From positions 1 through 8,827 of the forward strand of contig VEPB01000010.1 in assembly GCA_012026715.1 (NCBI GenBank): DNA of 8,827 nt, in the 5' to 3' direction. Origin of the DNA: Methylococcaceae bacterium. Lineage in GTDB: Bacteria; Pseudomonadota; Gammaproteobacteria; Methylococcales; Methylococcaceae. The position numbers and the translations under genes are program-made. The notes beneath the pieces were generated by a model. The model was not told the origin of the DNA. It saw only the letters and a program-made list of their open reading frames with translations, and searched no databases. Within the stretch, counting starts at the first letter, position 1. Each line of letters opens with the position of its first letter. Of this stretch, positions 7,056 to 8,827 are shown piece by piece.

Positions 7056-7249
7056 CGACGAACTGCGTCGTTGTGGAGAATGGCCACCGCCAGGGAAATC
7101 GAGGATGACTGTAAAACGACCCGCGGAACAATCTGTCCCGCCGATTTAGCGCTACCGGCGCGAATCCCAATACAGATCGCCCGGCCAGCAATTCGGGGAT
7201 CGTGAAATGAACCCGTCCATCCACCGACTGGCGCAACAATTGCGTCGTT
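7056..7249. repeat. Near-identical 12-base direct repeats, each next to a dyad
   Basis: AACTGCGTCGTT (7061-7072) and AATTGCGTCGTT (7238-7249) differ at one base. The first belongs to the dyad CGACG, AACTG, CGTCG; the second to CGCAA, CAA, TTGCG. The second copy overlaps the -12 part of the activator's candidate sigma-54 promoter. They could be activator or repressor sites. Confidence 0.3.
7228..7244 (+). promoter_or_regulatory. Candidate sigma-54 (-24/-12) promoter of the activator gene
   Basis: C TGGCGC, AACAA, TTGC G. Against TGGCACG-N4-TTGC it matches 9 of 11 fixed positions, with both invariant pairs (GG and GC) present and exact spacing. Transcription would begin near 7255, leaving a leader of about 54 bases before ATG 7309. 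It lies inside the longest version of the activator frame, which argues that this version is over-extended. Confidence 0.5.
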
Positions 7250-7308
7250 CCTTTGGATTGCCCCCGTCCAATTCGACCACGACCTTTCAGCGCCCAGAAG
7301 ATCGGCCC

Positions 7309-8469
7309 ATGTCAGACCCATCAACGACCCGCCATCCTCGGGCACCGACCTTTCAAACCGCAGAATTCAGCCCGGAGGACATAGAAGCCAAGGATTCCCC
7401 CGGCGCCCAGCAGATCCTGACTTTTTCCGAACCCCGCTCGATGACGCTGTCCATCCGGGCCAGCGCCCTGGTATTCGAAGACCGAATTTCCCGCAAACTG
7501 CTGGACCAAATCCAGCGCATCGCCCCCAGCGACGCCACAGTCCTCATCACCGGCGAAACCGGCACAGGCAAGGAGTTGGTGGCGCGCCAAATTCACGCCC
7601 TCAGTCGACGATCGAAAGAACGCTTCGGCGCCGTTAACTGCACCGCGCTGAGCGAGACTTTGATCGAAAGCGAATTGTTCGGCCACGAACGGGGAGCCTT
7701 CACCGGCGCGCTGGAAAGCAGGCCCGGATGGTTTGAAACGGCCAACCCCGGAACCCTGTTCCTGGATGAAATCGGGGATATGCCGCTGGGACTTCAAGCC
7801 AAGCTGTTGCGGGTCCTGCAGGAAAGAGAAGTCGTCAGGGTCGGCGCACGTAAGGCCACCCCCATCGATGTGCGGGTCATCGCCGCAACCAATGTCAATC
7901 TGGAAGATGCTGTAGAGGCTGGGCATTTCCGGTCCGACTTGTACTACCGCTTCAATGTCGCCGCCATCCATCTCGCCGCGCTGCGTGAACGGCCCGGTGA
8001 CATCCTGCCGCTGGCATATCATTTCCTGGATCTGTACGGCAAACGCATGGGATACAGCGGCGCCACCCTCACGCCGGACACGGTTCAACTACTGCTCAGC
8101 TACGACTGGCCCGGCAACATCCGTGAACTGGAGAACGCCATCCACCGGGCGCTACTCATCAGCCCAACCGCCCAGTTGCGACCCCAGGATTTCAGACTGA
8201 CCGGCTTACGACCCCAGCCTTCCCCTCCGGCACCAGCCGCCACCGGCAATCCGATCCTGGCCACCGCACTCCAGGCACTGTTCGACAATGCCCCGCCCCG
8301 GCTCTACGAACACATCGAAGAAACCGTCATTCGCGCCGCTTACGAGTATTGCCGCCACAATCAGGTCCAGACCGCCAGGTTGCTCGACATAAGCCGCAAC
8401 ATCCTGCGCCATCGCATGGCGCAATACGAAATTACCCAAACCAATTCGCGAAAGACCACCCAACGATAG
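7309..8469 (+). CDS. SfnR-like sigma-54 enhancer-binding activator without a sensor domain
   Basis: An AAA+ activator that opens sigma-54 promoters using ATP. Numbered from ATG 7309 (386 residues): Walker A GETGTGKE (82-89), the sigma-54-contacting GAFTGA (129-134), Walker B GTLFLDEIGD (148-157; D153, E154), sensor I ATN (193-195), likely arginine fingers R208/R214 in FRSDLYYRFN, sensor II WPGNIREL (267-274), and a Fis-type helix-turn-helix (about 332-374, NQVQTARLLDISRN). Only about 45 poorly conserved residues precede MTLSIRASALVFED, so there is no receiver, GAF or PAS domain. From memory the pattern resembles SfnR, the activator of dimethyl-sulfone use in pseudomonads. With no input domain, control is probably through its own expression. 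The frame stays open to ATG 7207 (420 residues, with GGGGA upstream); I prefer 7309 because a sigma-54 promoter overlaps the extra part. Confidence 0.93.
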   Translation: MSDPSTTRHPRAPTFQTAEFSPEDIEAKDSPGAQQILTFSEPRSMTLSIRASALVFEDRISRKLLDQIQRIAPSDATVLITGETGTGKELVARQIHALSRRSKERFGAVNCTALSETLIESELFGHERGAFTGALESRPGWFETANPGTLFLDEIGDMPLGLQAKLLRVLQEREVVRVGARKATPIDVRVIAATNVNLEDAVEAGHFRSDLYYRFNVAAIHLAALRERPGDILPLAYHFLDLYGKRMGYSGATLTPDTVQLLLSYDWPGNIRELENAIHRALLISPTAQLRPQDFRLTGLRPQPSPPAPAATGNPILATALQALFDNAPPRLYEHIEETVIRAAYEYCRHNQVQTARLLDISRNILRHRMAQYEITQTNSRKTTQR

Positions 8470-8492
8470 CCTCTTAGATAATGTTGGCATAT

Positions 8493-8827
8493 CGTAATCC
8501 CCCCATTTTTAGCTGATTCCAGAAGTGGAGGTTCGGCCGCGAGTGCCAACTGCTCTATTGGGGTAATGCCTCCCAGGCACACGTTCGGTCGTTCGTCGTT
8601 ACAGGTTCAGGGCCGGCCTGTGGCGAATTCCTGAACCTCCGTGATGCAAGCGAACGGGAACTGGCCTAGCCAATCATGCCGAACCGTCCGATTGTAGCGG
8701 TCGATATAAGCGTTCCGCTGCGGCTTGTCAGGTTAGATGTAGTCGATGCGGATGCCTCGCTTCTCAGCCCAACTGGTGAGTGCCGAACTAACCTATTCCG
8801 GGCCGTTGTCGCAACAAATGACGGAGG
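8493..8827 (-). pseudogene. IS3-family transposase (OrfB) remnant, 3' part, continuing beyond the window
   Basis: Read on the minus strand in one unbroken frame, this is the C-terminal part of an IS3-type DDE integrase. ICCDNGPE carries the second catalytic Asp, followed by SWAEKRGIRIDYI, RNAYIDRYNRTVRHDWLG and ERPNVCLGGITPIEQLALAA. Three in-frame stops interrupt it: TAG at 8795-8793 (after GPE), TAA at 8735-8733 (for the usual Gln in DYIQPG) and TGA at 8609-8607 (probably from TGG). The third catalytic residue, normally Glu at spacing D-35-E, is Asp (YIDRYN). It cannot encode an active enzyme. The outer end of the element is probably near 8482-8495, only about 15-25 bases past the activator stop; no terminal repeat could be proven because the other end is absent. 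Confidence 0.88.

Larger units (their letters stand above)
6666..7308. other. Long divergent regulatory region
   Basis: About 640 bp separate the hydrolase start from the preferred activator start. I see no convincing gene here. An open frame on the minus strand (6968-7345) has no family resemblance and no good ribosome site. The stretch is dense in dyads, repeats and sigma-54-like elements, listed separately, as expected where an enhancer-binding protein acts on divergent promoters. TTCGAA palindromes occur at 6865 and 6894, and AAGGGCG is repeated 21 bp apart (6878 and 6899), two helical turns. Confidence 0.6.

Noticed and set aside
6968..7345. 125-codon minus-strand frame in the divergent gap
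   Set aside because: No family resemblance, no good ribosome site, and it overlaps the activator's 5' end and the candidate promoters.
7321..8088. 255-codon minus-strand frame
   Set aside because: Shadow of the AAA+ domain of the activator; the plus strand has all expected motifs.
1..8827. CRISPR arrays, tRNA or rRNA genes
   Set aside because: No regularly spaced direct repeats, cloverleaf-like segments or rRNA stretches were seen on either strand.

Overview
The window looks like the chromosome of a GC-rich Pseudomonadota bacterium (beta or gamma type). This rests on GC-rich codon use, an HAE1-type RND efflux pump, a Tat-exported dienelactone hydrolase, a PepSY-TM membrane protein and an SfnR-like sigma-54 activator. 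I cannot name the genus from sequence alone.

Layout. (1) From the left edge to about 3066, on the minus strand, lies nearly all of an RND efflux permease gene whose 3' end is outside the window. (2) From about 3070 to 4110 there is a visibly more A+T-rich accessory islet on the plus strand. It holds an orphan FitA-like ribbon-helix-helix antitoxin, a nine-codon remnant of what looks like its FitB/PIN toxin, an unrecognised four-helix membrane protein, and a short open stretch that may be a decayed gene. (3) From 4112 to 6665, on the minus strand, a tight two-gene operon encodes a secreted dienelactone-hydrolase-family enzyme followed by a PepSY-associated transmembrane protein. (4) About 640 bp of divergent regulatory DNA (6666-7308) carries several dyads, repeats and sigma-54-like -24/-12 elements. 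(5) An SfnR-like, sensor-less sigma-54 enhancer-binding protein follows on the plus strand. (6) The right edge is the 3' end of a dead IS3-family transposase gene on the minus strand, with three in-frame stops and an altered DDE glutamate.

How the parts may work together. The clearest regulatory signal is a -24/-12 element (TGGC-C, five bases, TTGC, exact spacing) inside the first 34 codons of the longest reading frame of the activator. If it is used, the activator is transcribed by sigma-54 RNA polymerase, its true start is the ATG at 7309, and the gene may be autoregulated. The divergently placed hydrolase/PepSY operon also has sigma-54-like elements upstream, so it is the natural candidate target; this link is inference. 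I did not find a clearly new defence or mobile system. The most notable items are the likely sigma-54 autoregulatory circuit and the eroded fitAB module.
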